NCBI GenBank assembly: GCA_020636095.1
Contig: JACJYN010000003.1
Coordinates: 992,001 to 1,056,000, forward strand
DNA length: 64,000 nucleotides
From: Lewinellaceae bacterium
GTDB lineage: Bacteria; Bacteroidota; Bacteroidia; Chitinophagales; Saprospiraceae
Direction: 5' to 3'
Shown: positions 17,361 to 25,376 of the stretch, in pieces
How positions within the stretch are numbered: position 1 is the stretch's first letter
How the letters are laid out: each line of letters starts with the position of its first letter
Notes under the pieces: model-generated
What the model saw: only the letters and a program-made list of their open reading frames with translations
The model's database searches: none
What the model was told of the DNA's origin: nothing
Program-made: the position numbers and the translations under genes

Positions 17361-18779
17361 TTATTCCTCTTCATAGTCATAGTCGAAATTGCTCTTAGTG
17401 GCGGCGGCGGCTTCACGGGCCTTGGCTACTTCGGCTTCAAACATTTCCAGGCTGGCTTTTTTAATATCCACCTTAACTTCAGCCGCCAGAGCTTTATACA
17501 ATTTATCGGTAAGGACTTCTCCGTAGGCCTGTTCTACCTGCTTCTCGTCTTCCATCAGGCGGGCGGCGGTGCTTTCAACGATGTGCTCCATTCCCGGGGC
17601 TACTCCGCCGAAGTAACTACGCACGCGGTTCTTAAGAGTTGCAAGGACCTCCTCATTTTTCACTTCGATGCCGAACCTTCTGACGAGCTTGCTGCGGATT
17701 AACGACCATTGGAGGTTTTTGGCGAAAGCTTCGTATTCTTTTTCGATGACTTTATCGGAGAGCTCTTCATTGGTGGCTTTCATCCAGCGTTTCAGGAAGC
17801 CTGCGGGCAGTTCCATCTCGTTGAGTTCCATTATATTTTCCTGCATATCGCGGAAAAGGAGCGCTTCGGACTGGTCGTTGTAGAATTTTTCCACCTGTTC
17901 GCGAATTTTGCCGCGGGCTTCCTCTTCGCTGTTCACTTCTCCTTCGCCGAAAAATTTATCGAAAAAGGCCTGGTTGAGTTCAGCGGGCTCGATACGGCTT
18001 ACTTCCTCGACCGTTACTTTGTAATCCTGCCCCACTTCCCGCTCATCCTCATCGCTGAGGTTGAGAAAATATTTTCGGATGTATGGCTCATCTTTATCCT
18101 CTTCGAGGCTAAAAAGGTTGAAGTGGAAGGTATCTCCCTTTTTACCGCCCAGCAGTTGCTGCTTGGCCTTCTCGTCGGAAATAGCGCTGACCAGCAGGCT
18201 GAACTCGGACTCGACCCCTCCTTCCTTCGGCTCTGCACCGTCCAGTTCCAGTGCGAGCAGCTTAACCATATCGTTTTCCCGAATATCGTCTTCCACAAAC
18301 TGGCGCTCGCCCAGGCGCTTGCGGGCAGCCTCTAATTCTTCATCGATCATGTCTTCGGCCACATCGACCTCCATCTTCCCGTAGGTGTCATCCGGGCCTG
18401 CGCCCTTCACCTCAAATTCGGGCGCCAGGCCCAGGTCGAATTTGAAGGTGTAATCATGTAATTCATTGAGTTCGAAGTTGATCGGTTCCTGGTCTTCGGA
18501 GGGAAGGGGTTGGCCCAGTATCTTGACGTCCTGTTCGGTGAGGTAGCCCGAGAGCTCCTTCTGGAGCGTTTCGTTGATCACTTCCAGCAGCACGGATTTG
18601 CCGTACATCTTTTTCAGGATGCTAATGGGGGTTTTCCCTTTTCGGAAGCCTTTCATCGCTGCCTGCTTCCGATATTTGCTGAGCTCAGAATTGAACTTAG
18701 GTTCGTAATCTTCTTTTTCGAGGGTTACCGTGAGGACGGCGTTTAAATTGTCAATATCTTCTCTGACAACTTTTGGCAT
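17361..18779 (-). CDS. tig: Trigger factor
   Basis: 472 residues. The ribosome-docking signature GFRKGKTP lies near residues 45-52 of the N-terminal domain. The middle (about 150-260) is a diverged FKBP-like domain, and the C-terminal half is long and helical, as in other trigger factors, ending in an acidic tail (DYDYEEE). It binds the ribosome exit tunnel and protects nascent chains. Placement directly upstream of clpP and clpX is the widespread tig-clpP-clpX order. The start MPKVVREDIDNLNAV fits the family. Confidence 0.92.
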   Translation of the reverse strand: MPKVVREDIDNLNAVLTVTLEKEDYEPKFNSELSKYRKQAAMKGFRKGKTPISILKKMYGKSVLLEVINETLQKELSGYLTEQDVKILGQPLPSEDQEPINFELNELHDYTFKFDLGLAPEFEVKGAGPDDTYGKMEVDVAEDMIDEELEAARKRLGERQFVEDDIRENDMVKLLALELDGAEPKEGGVESEFSLLVSAISDEKAKQQLLGGKKGDTFHFNLFSLEEDKDEPYIRKYFLNLSDEDEREVGQDYKVTVEEVSRIEPAELNQAFFDKFFGEGEVNSEEEARGKIREQVEKFYNDQSEALLFRDMQENIMELNEMELPAGFLKRWMKATNEELSDKVIEKEYEAFAKNLQWSLIRSKLVRRFGIEVKNEEVLATLKNRVRSYFGGVAPGMEHIVESTAARLMEDEKQVEQAYGEVLTDKLYKALAAEVKVDIKKASLEMFEAEVAKAREAAAATKSNFDYDYEEE

Positions 18780-18908
18780 GACGCTTTGCTTAATTTAGGT
18801 TATGAATGTCTCGCGGAGTGTTAAAACTTCCGGTGCTTTACTTGGAAAATTAAAAGGGGCGCCCCCTTAGGGCCCGGCGAAGAATAACTTCCCCATTTGA
18901 TGCCGATC

Positions 18909-18936
18909 CCTGCCTGCCTTGCGGCGAGCAGGCAGG
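18909..18936. repeat. Nested palindromic insertion A (CCTGCCTGC...GCAGGCAGG)
   Basis: This 28-bp block begins CCTGCCTGC and ends GCAGGCAGG. It sits between GATGCCGATC and TTTTGCCGC, which are directly joined in the other copy of the element (reverse complement near 23248). The block is therefore an insertion into copy 1, or was lost from copy 2. Confidence 0.75.
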
Positions 18937-18998
18937 TTTTGCCGCTGTACTGCGTTGCTCATCACTTGCGTAGCTGGGCTATGCGCGTTCTTCGCGCC

Positions 18999-19031
18999 CC
19001 TGCCTGCTCGGCCGCCTCGCGGGCAGGCAGG
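18999..19031. repeat. Nested palindromic insertion B (CCTGCCTGC...GCAGGCAGG)
   Basis: This 33-bp block has the same 9-bp ends as insertion A but a different centre. It sits between CGTTCTTCGCGCC and TTGTCCAGCGAC, which are contiguous in copy 2. Both insertions lie directly before TT. Confidence 0.75.
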
Positions 19032-19090
19032 TTGTCCAGCGACAAATTCTCTGGCCTGAAACGGGGAACTTATTTTTCTCCGGCCCCTTA

Positions 19091-19492
19091 TCTCTTCTGC
19101 TGAACAACCAGTTTAACCGGCCATTTGTTCTTATCAATACAAGCCGGGGGCCAGTAAAGTTTTTTCTTGTGGGCCTGTTCCAAAACTGCGCTCGGTTCAG
19201 GATTCAATTTTTCAGCCCGGCAGCATATCATGGCCGTGAACCGTTTTTAAATAGGCCGGATCGGCTTTAGCCACGAACCCTGTCATTTGCCGGGCAACAA
19301 TAGGAAGGAGGAATAATTATCAAGGCTGCAACGCGCGCCTGTTAAATTGGATCAAGTGCACAGATGGAGGGGCGTTCCGCCAAAGCAAAGTGCGGGGCGC
19401 ATTGGGCCCACTCCGCCAGGGCAGGAAAACTTCCTCCGGGAGCTGAAGCCATGGCAAGGGCTTCTTGCCCTTCACCGGCTGGAAATGTCAAG
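19091..19492. other. Intergenic region between dispersed repeat and tRNA
   Basis: 400 bp of moderately GC-rich sequence. Short open frames occur on both strands but none has a convincing start or protein-like composition. No hairpin or promoter stands out. Confidence 0.35.
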
Positions 19493-19574
19493 TGCGGGTG
19501 GAGGGACTCGAACCCCCACGCCTTGCGGCACTAGATCCTAAGTCTAGCGCGTCTACCAATTTCGCCACACCCGC
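19493..19574 (-). tRNA. tRNA-Leu (anticodon UAG)
   Basis: On the - strand the 82-nt cloverleaf has the acceptor stem GCGGGTG/CACCCGC with discriminator A. The D-arm is TGGCGAAATTGGTAGACGCG. The anticodon stem is CTAGA/TCTAG with loop CTTAGGA, giving anticodon TAG. A long variable arm (TGCCGCAAGGCGT) and the T-arm GGGGGTTCGAGTCCCTC follow. The long variable arm confirms a class II leucine tRNA. CCA is not encoded. It reads CUA/CUG-type codons. Confidence 0.96.
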
Positions 19575-19820
19575 TGGTAGTAACCTCACATTCTTGTTAA
19601 TCCTTGATTATCAGTGTGATTGAGTGGAAAAACAACCATTCTGCCCTGGCTTTTCCAAAGGCGGGACAAATATAGCATGTTTTTGGTGAAAAATGCCAGT
19701 AGAAAACCTAAAAAAAGCTTTTTGAGAATTCCCGGGACGCCCGGCCCCTCAAAATGTCAGATAAATAAAGTAGGACGACAAAAATGTTCTAACAATTTAA
19801 CGGCGGGAGGCCTTTTTTGT

Positions 19821-19828
19821 TAGATTTG
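19821..19828 (+). promoter_or_regulatory. Putative -7 box of the rsh transcript
   Basis: TAGATTTG matches TAnnTTTG exactly and lies about 130 bp before the ATG at 19957. The following AT-rich leader shows no other feature. Confidence 0.5.
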
Positions 19829-19956
19829 TATAGTCCCAAACGTTAAGGTTAATTTATTGATAACCTGTTGCTTAAACATATTTACACAATTACCGTAAAA
19901 TAAAGAGGAACAGCCCTGCGGAAAGGGGCGTTTTCTCAACAGTAGGAATTATTATC

Positions 19957-22194
19957 ATGGCTGAGGTATTAACGACCATCAACGAAGAAGAAAAGAGGCT
20001 GATACAAAATGCCTATCGGGACTTGCTGCGTTCGATTAAGTCGGACATGACGGAAGAGGACCGCATCAACATCCGGCAGGCGTATGAACTGGCCGTGAGG
20101 GCCCACAGCGAGCAGCGGCGCAAGTCGGGCGAGCCCTATATTTTACACCCGATCGCCGTAGCGAAGATTTGTGCCGATGAGATCGGCCTGGGCCCTACCG
20201 CTATCATCAGTGCCTTGCTGCACGATGTAGTAGAGGATACAGATGTGACGCTGGAAGATATCCGGAAAACGTTCGGAGGGCGCATCGCCAAGATCGTAGA
20301 CGGGTTGACCAAACTGGATAGCGCCTATAATGCGGAAAGCCCGCAGGCGGAAAACTTCCGAAAAGTACTCAGCACGCTGGTGGATGATGTGCGCGTCGTG
20401 CTGATCAAAATGGCCGACCGCCTCCATAATATGCGTACCCTGGGCGCTATGCCGCGCCACAAACAGCTGAAAATAGCCGCCGAAACCAGTTATGTTTATG
20501 CTCCCCTGGCTCACCGGTTGGGCCTGCACAGCATCAAGACGGAATACCTCGATCTTTGCATGAAGATCACCGACCCGGAAAACTATCACGATATCGCCCG
20601 GAAACTGGCGGAAACCAAGCGGTCGAGAGAATCTTATATCCAGGAGTTTATCAACCCGCTCGAAGGCCGGCTGAATGAGATCGGCGCCACCTACCGGATT
20701 ACCGGCAGGCCCAAGTCCATTTATTCCATCTGGAATAAAATAAAGAATAAAAAGGTGCCTTTCGAGGAAGTCTATGACCTCTTCGCGGTACGCATCATCC
20801 TGGATGTACCGGTTGAAAGGGAGAAGCTGGTATGCTGGCAGGCCTATTCTATCGTTACAGATGTACATACGCCCATCCCCGAACGCCTCAAGGACTGGAT
20901 CACCACCCCTAAGTCCAACGGGTATGAATCACTGCATACGACCGTTATCGGGCCGAAAGGGCGGTATGTAGAGGTGCAGATTCGCTCTATCCGTATGGAC
21001 GAAATCGCAGAACGGGGCTATGCGGCCCACTGGAAATACAAAGGCGTTTCGCGCCATCCGGATGTGTATGAACGCTGGCTGGACAGCGTCCGGGAAATCC
21101 TGGAAAACCCCAATAGCGATGCAGTGGAGTTTTTGGGAGACTTCCGGTCCAACAACCTTTTCAATGAAGAAGTTTTTGTTTATACCCCCAACGGGGATAT
21201 GAGGATATTGCCCAAAGGGGCGACGGCTCTGGATTATGCTTTTGGCATTCACACCGATGTAGGCTATCACTGTTCAGCGATCAAAGTGAACAATAAGATG
21301 GTTCCGATGGGCTATAAACTGCGCAACGGCGACCAGGTCTACATCATCACCAACAAAAACCAGAAGCCGAGTGAAGACTGGCTCAAGCTGGTTGTCACCG
21401 GTAAGGCGCGGGCCAAGATTCGCTCGGCGATGAAAGAAGAGCACCGCCGGAAAGGAGAAATCTGGCGGGAGGCTATGGAGCGCAAGTTGAATGGACTGAA
21501 AGTGGACTTTGAAAAGAGTGTTGAACTGATCACTAAGAACCAGGGAATGGACTCTCACGCCGACCTCTACTATGCTATTGCTACCGGCGATTTGACCATT
21601 CCCGAGATTTTCAAATCCTACAAGGTCGAGTTGGGTAAAGACGGCAGCCGATACCTGGTTGAAGTCGAGGAGGAAAAAGAAGAAAAGGTTGCAATTGAAC
21701 TGAAACCACGCAAATCCCGTAAACCGAAGTTCACGGGCAAGCCGCGCCTGCTCATCAACGGCGAGCCGGCGGAGCGGTTCAATTATACCTTCGCCAGCTG
21801 TTGCAATCCGGTGCAGGGAGATGATATATTTGCCTATCTCACTGCTAATGCAGGGCTAAAGATTCACCGGGCCAACTGCCCCAACGCCACCAACCTGATG
21901 GCCAACTACGGTTACCGGGTGATGAAAGCCGAATGGATCTCTACAACGGATACTACATTCGTGGCCGACCTGAAGATTACCGGTATTGATGACGGCCCGG
22001 GCGTCATCGAACGGCTGACCAATAAGATTTCTACGATGCTGGGCCTCAATATCCGTTCTTTTACCATTGCCGGAGATGAAGGCTATTTCGAGGGGAAAGT
22101 CAGCTTGCTGGTGAAAAATACAGACCAGCTGAATCTCGCAATCCGAGCGCTCAAAAACCTGGATAGCGTCTCGACTGTTACTAGGGTGGATTAA
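19957..22194 (+). CDS. rsh: Bifunctional (p)ppGpp synthetase/hydrolase, RelA/SpoT family
   Basis: 745 residues with the full long-RSH layout. The HD hydrolase domain is at about 45-200 with HDVVEDTD (89-96) and conserved HPIAVA, so hydrolysis is probably active. The synthetase domain is at about 235-370 (GRPKSIYSIWNKI, YDLFAVRIIL, GYESLHTTV, ERGYAAHWKYK). The TGS domain is at about 405-465 (VYTPNGDMRILPKGATALDYA), followed by a Cys-containing region (FASCCNPVQGDDI) and a C-terminal ACT domain from about 665. It makes and degrades the alarmone in the stringent response. Fur and STAS genes follow closely on the same strand and may be co-transcribed. Confidence 0.95.
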   Translation: MAEVLTTINEEEKRLIQNAYRDLLRSIKSDMTEEDRINIRQAYELAVRAHSEQRRKSGEPYILHPIAVAKICADEIGLGPTAIISALLHDVVEDTDVTLEDIRKTFGGRIAKIVDGLTKLDSAYNAESPQAENFRKVLSTLVDDVRVVLIKMADRLHNMRTLGAMPRHKQLKIAAETSYVYAPLAHRLGLHSIKTEYLDLCMKITDPENYHDIARKLAETKRSRESYIQEFINPLEGRLNEIGATYRITGRPKSIYSIWNKIKNKKVPFEEVYDLFAVRIILDVPVEREKLVCWQAYSIVTDVHTPIPERLKDWITTPKSNGYESLHTTVIGPKGRYVEVQIRSIRMDEIAERGYAAHWKYKGVSRHPDVYERWLDSVREILENPNSDAVEFLGDFRSNNLFNEEVFVYTPNGDMRILPKGATALDYAFGIHTDVGYHCSAIKVNNKMVPMGYKLRNGDQVYIITNKNQKPSEDWLKLVVTGKARAKIRSAMKEEHRRKGEIWREAMERKLNGLKVDFEKSVELITKNQGMDSHADLYYAIATGDLTIPEIFKSYKVELGKDGSRYLVEVEEEKEEKVAIELKPRKSRKPKFTGKPRLLINGEPAERFNYTFASCCNPVQGDDIFAYLTANAGLKIHRANCPNATNLMANYGYRVMKAEWISTTDTTFVADLKITGIDDGPGVIERLTNKISTMLGLNIRSFTIAGDEGYFEGKVSLLVKNTDQLNLAIRALKNLDSVSTVTRVD

Positions 22195-22221
22195 ACTTAT
22201 TTTTTGAAGTAAGAAAAAGAT

Positions 22222-22728
22222 ATGTCTGCGGGAAGAACACAAGAGGAAATCATCAAGGAAGTCAAAAATATTTTCGCCTCTCATTTGGAGAAGAACAGCT
22301 TTAGGAAAACCCCGGAGCGCTTTGCCATTCTGGAAGAGATATACAAACGGACGGACCACTTCGACGCCGAGGCACTGTATATTCACATGAAGAACCAGAA
22401 TTATCGGGTGAGCCGGGCTACCGTTTACAATACGCTGGAATTGCTGGTGAATTGTGACCTGGTGAAAAAGCATCAGTTTGGTAAAAACCTGGCGCAGTAC
22501 GAAAAATCCTACGGGTACAAACAACACGACCATTTGATCTGCGTTGATTGTGGCAAGGTACTGGAGTTTTGTGACCCGCGCATCCAGCAGATCAAAAACA
22601 TGATGGGGGAACTGCTGAAATTCAAGGTTACGCATCACTCCCTGAACCTCTACGGGCAATGTGATGGCGCCTGCCCGCGGACAGCCAAGCAAAAAGTGCA
22701 GGCCGATATTGCCGGTGAGGAAAATTGA
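22222..22728 (+). CDS. Fur-family metal-responsive regulator
   Basis: 168 residues. The winged-helix DNA-binding half (RKTPERFAILEEIYKRTDHFDAEALYIHM... with recognition helix VSRATVYNTLELL) is followed by the metal-binding half. Structural zinc ligands are C-x-x-C in CVDCGKVLEFC and a second Cys pair in QCDGACP, and HHSLNLYG supplies further ligands. It could be Fur, PerR or Zur; the sequence alone does not decide, although position after rsh is common in Bacteroidota. It starts 27 bp after the rsh stop, so probably shares its transcript. Confidence 0.9.
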   Translation: MSAGRTQEEIIKEVKNIFASHLEKNSFRKTPERFAILEEIYKRTDHFDAEALYIHMKNQNYRVSRATVYNTLELLVNCDLVKKHQFGKNLAQYEKSYGYKQHDHLICVDCGKVLEFCDPRIQQIKNMMGELLKFKVTHHSLNLYGQCDGACPRTAKQKVQADIAGEEN

Positions 22729-22769
22729 TCAGGCGGCGCGCCGGAAAAATATACCCAATCTACTTTTCC

Positions 22770-23120
22770 ATGAACCCTAATTACAACATTACAAAACAAG
22801 AGAGTGTGCAGGTGCTCGAAGTGAAAAACCTGCTGAATGAGTTTGCCAACAAAGAGATTCTTCAGGCTGTTCAATCAAAAATTGATGAAGGATTTTCTAA
22901 TTTTGTAGTCGACCTGAAGCAGATTCCGTTCATGAACAGCGTAGGCCTGAACTTCCTCATCATGTTAAAAGCCCGCTCCAATGACAGGGGCGGAGAAGTC
23001 GCTGTGGCTAATGTTTCCGTCAAAGTGATGGAGTTACTGGAAATGACGAAACTGCGGCCCATTTTTCAGGTCAACAATTCGGTGGAGGAGGCCGTTGCAT
23101 TCCTTATTAACCACAATTAA
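22770..23120 (+). CDS. STAS-domain protein (anti-sigma factor antagonist type)
   Basis: 116 residues from the ATG at 22770 (a TTG at 22725 would overlap the fur stop and add a non-conserved stretch). The fold follows STAS/SpoIIAA: beta strand, VDLKQIPFMNSVGLNFLIMLKARSNDRGGEV (described in part), then a helix and the strand of VAVANV. The Ser of MNSVGL is at the position phosphorylated in anti-anti-sigma factors. It may act in a partner-switching cascade. No anti-sigma kinase or PP2C phosphatase gene is nearby. Confidence 0.85.
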   Translation: MNPNYNITKQESVQVLEVKNLLNEFANKEILQAVQSKIDEGFSNFVVDLKQIPFMNSVGLNFLIMLKARSNDRGGEVAVANVSVKVMELLEMTKLRPIFQVNNSVEEAVAFLINHN

Positions 23121-23125
23121 GCCCT

Positions 23126-23289
23126 TTAGGGGCCGGAGAAAAATAAGTTTCCCGTTTCAGGCCAGAGATTTTGTCGCTGGACAAGGCGCGAAGAACGCGC
23201 ATAGCCCCGCTACGCAAGTGATGAGCAACGCAGTACAGCGGCAAAAGATCGGCATCAAATGGGGAAGTTATTCTTCGCCGGGCCCTTAG
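23126..23289 (-). repeat. Dispersed inverted-repeat element, copy 2
   Basis: This 164-bp element matches, as the reverse complement, the one at 18864-19090 (TAGGGGCCGGAGAAAAATAA ... TTCTTCGCCGGGCCCTTA). It contains GCGCGAAGAACGCGC and the sequence CATAGCCCCGCTACGCAAGT, both shared with copy 1. The two copies face each other around tRNA-Leu, rsh, fur and STAS. It lacks the two nested palindromes of copy 1. Confidence 0.8.
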
Positions 23290-23376
23290 GGGAAACGAAA
23301 TCGCTATTAAAACCTGACAGGCTGGTGTGATCTGTTGGGTTTTTATTATTATGGATCACAAAACAAAACGACGATA

Positions 23377-24666
23377 ATGGCTATTGATGTAATTCTGGGG
23401 CTGCAATGGGGAGACGAAGGCAAAGGTAAGATTGTAGACTACCTGGCGACTTCTTATGATATGGTGGCTCGCTTTCAGGGCGGGCCCAATGCCGGCCATA
23501 CCCTCAAATTCGATGGGAAGAAGTTCGTCCTTCACACGGTGCCTTCCGGCATCTTTCGACCCGGGCTGCTCAACCTGGTGGGCAACGGCGTCGTTATTGA
23601 CCCCACTACCCTGTCCGCTGAGATCAAAGAACTGGAAAAGGCGGGCGTCGATTACCAGGATCGCCTGCTGCTGGCCAGGAAAGCCCACCTCATCCTGCCT
23701 ACTCATCGCTATCTCGATGCGGCTTCCGAAAGCGCGAAAGGCAAGTCCAAGATCGGTTCCACGCTCAAAGGAATTGGCCCCACTTATATGGATAAAACCG
23801 GGCGCAATGGCCTGAGGGTAGGGGATATTTCGCGAAACAATTTTCAGGAGCGGTATCAGGCGCTAAAGGAAAAACACCTCAGCCTGCTGGAAATTTATCC
23901 GCCCACCGCTTTCGCGCTGGAAGAAGAAGAGCAGAAATGGATGGAAAGCCTCGAGCTGCTTCGCCAACTGAAGCAGGTAGATGGAGAATATTACATCAAC
24001 CAGGCCCTGCGCGATGGGAAGCGCATCCTGGCGGAAGGCGCCCAGGGGTCTATGCTGGATATTGACTTCGGAACCTATCCCTTCGTCACATCTTCCAATA
24101 CCATCACTGCCGGTGTATGCATCGGCCTGGGCGTATCTCCGGATAAGATCGGCGAGGTGATCGGCATCACCAAAGCCTATTGCACCCGGGTAGGTTCCGG
24201 CCCTTTCCCCACGGAGCAGGATAATGCCGTGGGTGAGCGCCTGCGCACCGAGGGCGGAGAATTTGGCGCCACCACCGGCCGGCCCCGCCGCTGCGGCTGG
24301 CTTGACTTGCCTCAACTTCAGTATACGATTATGCTCAACGGCGTCACCCAACTGGTTATCACCAAGATCGATGTGCTCAATGTTTTTGAGGAAATTGAGG
24401 TGGGAACGGCCTATAAAATTAACGGGCAAACCACACGAGAGCTCCCCTATGATATTTGTGACCAGCCGATCCAGCCGGTTTACAAGCCGTATCCGGGCTG
24501 GCAACAATCCCTGGAAGACATCACTACCTTTGAGGGCCTGCCACCGGCCGCCCGGGAGTACCTCCTGGCTATGGAAAAGGAATTGGGGACGCCGATTACG
24601 ATGGTCTCTACCGGGCCGGAGCGGAGTAAGCTGATTGTGAAGGGTAGGAGCGTGGCGGGGGAATAA
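23377..24666 (+). CDS. purA: Adenylosuccinate synthetase
   Basis: 429 residues from the ATG at 23377 (MAIDVILGLQWGDEGKGKIVD), which carries the GTP-binding P-loop-like QWGDEGKGK; the earlier in-frame start lies in the repeat flank. GGPNAGHT, GIGPTY, EGAQGSMLDIDFGTYPFVTSSN and GATTGRPRRCGWLD are family signatures. The enzyme joins IMP and aspartate using GTP, the first step from IMP to AMP, in the cytoplasm. Length and motifs are complete. Confidence 0.97.
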   Translation: MAIDVILGLQWGDEGKGKIVDYLATSYDMVARFQGGPNAGHTLKFDGKKFVLHTVPSGIFRPGLLNLVGNGVVIDPTTLSAEIKELEKAGVDYQDRLLLARKAHLILPTHRYLDAASESAKGKSKIGSTLKGIGPTYMDKTGRNGLRVGDISRNNFQERYQALKEKHLSLLEIYPPTAFALEEEEQKWMESLELLRQLKQVDGEYYINQALRDGKRILAEGAQGSMLDIDFGTYPFVTSSNTITAGVCIGLGVSPDKIGEVIGITKAYCTRVGSGPFPTEQDNAVGERLRTEGGEFGATTGRPRRCGWLDLPQLQYTIMLNGVTQLVITKIDVLNVFEEIEVGTAYKINGQTTRELPYDICDQPIQPVYKPYPGWQQSLEDITTFEGLPPAAREYLLAMEKELGTPITMVSTGPERSKLIVKGRSVAGE

Positions 24667-24685
24667 TGAAGATTGGATATATTCG

Positions 24686-25027
24686 CTACAAATCCATTAC
24701 AATCTTCAGGTTTTCCTTTACTGTATCCTGAAGCCCTGTCGGCAGATCGCCAATTTTCTCAATCAACCTGATATTATCAATGGCTCTAACCTGATCAATC
24801 ATTACAGCGCTTTCTTTTTTCAATCCGCCCTTTGTTTTGTCGAGGTTCACTCTTAGAATGCTGACCCCCTTTCTTACATTAGAGGTGATCGGGCATACGA
24901 TTGTTGAAGGATGGACCTGATTCAGGAGGCTGCTTTGTACCACCAATACCGGCCTCGTCTTTCCTGGTTCTGTTCCAAACCTTGGAGATAAATCTGCTAA
25001 CCAAATTTCAAATTGCTTACTTTTCAT
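24686..25027 (-). CDS. MazF/PemK-family endoribonuclease toxin
   Basis: 113 residues from the ATG at 25027. The motif FEIWLADLSPRFGTEPGKTRPVLVVQ is typical of MazF, described here in part, with the conserved GTE-x-x-K-x-RPVLVV and a downstream STIVCPITSN block carrying the usual Thr/Ser. This family cleaves mRNA at short sequences. The start overlaps the 3' end of the upstream antitoxin gene by 11 bp (ATGAAAAGTAAG, where TAA is the antitoxin stop), a standard toxin-antitoxin coupling. A longer start at 25042 would overlap more and is less likely. Confidence 0.9.
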   Translation of the reverse strand: MKSKQFEIWLADLSPRFGTEPGKTRPVLVVQSSLLNQVHPSTIVCPITSNVRKGVSILRVNLDKTKGGLKKESAVMIDQVRAIDNIRLIEKIGDLPTGLQDTVKENLKIVMDL

Positions 25028-25247
25028 CTTCCAGAGCTTCAAATTCCTTCAATACGTTCATGGAATCCTCCGCCACTATTTCAGACTCCTTTAGGAGTTG
25101 CCGTTCGATCAGCTTCCTTTTCTGATATTGGTTGTAAAAGGCCACAGCCTCGTTTATGTAACTATTCCGGCTGATTTTTAATGAATGGAGAAGGTTTTCT
25201 GCTTCATTGAAAACCTGGTCTTGTAGTTTTAGTGATATGTTTTTCAT
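25017..25247 (-). CDS. Antitoxin of the MazF pair (ribbon-helix-helix-like)
   Basis: 76 residues from the ATG at 25247. The N-terminal half (MKNISLKLQDQVFNEAEN ... ISRNSYINEAVAFYNQYQ) fits a ribbon-helix-helix DNA-binding fold: a beta strand with alternating hydrophobics, then two helices. The acidic C-terminal tail (EIVAEDSMNVLKEFEALEDE) would bind and block the toxin. It precedes and overlaps the toxin gene. A dyad between the -33 and -7 promoter elements (25263-25293) suggests autoregulation. Confidence 0.82.
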   Translation of the reverse strand: MKNISLKLQDQVFNEAENLLHSLKISRNSYINEAVAFYNQYQKRKLIERQLLKESEIVAEDSMNVLKEFEALEDEK

Positions 25248-25262
25248 ATTCAAAATTTTACA

Positions 25263-25293
25263 CAAAGGTATATCAAATAATGATACCGATCAA
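25263..25293 (-). promoter_or_regulatory. mazEF promoter with embedded dyad
   Basis: On the - strand TTG (25293-25291), 20 bp, then TACCTTTG (25270-25263) match the Bacteroidota -33/-7 arrangement. The + strand shows GGTATATCA-AATAA-TGATACC (25267-25287), an imperfect dyad overlapping the spacer and -7 box. A bound antitoxin would block the polymerase. Only 15 nt separate the -7 box from the ATG. Confidence 0.6.
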
Positions 25294-25376
25294 GTGGCAC
25301 TATTGATGAGTCTAGGGCTGGACGAATGAATCGGACATCCGTGGCATGGATACTACAGGAAAGGAATGAATACACT

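Larger units (their letters stand above)
18864..19090 (+). repeat. Dispersed inverted-repeat element, copy 1 (with two nested palindromes)
   Basis: This 227-bp stretch matches, in inverted orientation, the 164-bp element at 23126-23289. It begins CCCTTAGGGCCCGGCGAAGA and ends CTTATTTTTCTCCGGCCCCT. Compared with copy 2 it carries two extra blocks, 18909-18936 and 18999-19031, annotated separately. There is no coding capacity. The rest of 18780-18863 is the tig leader. Confidence 0.8.
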
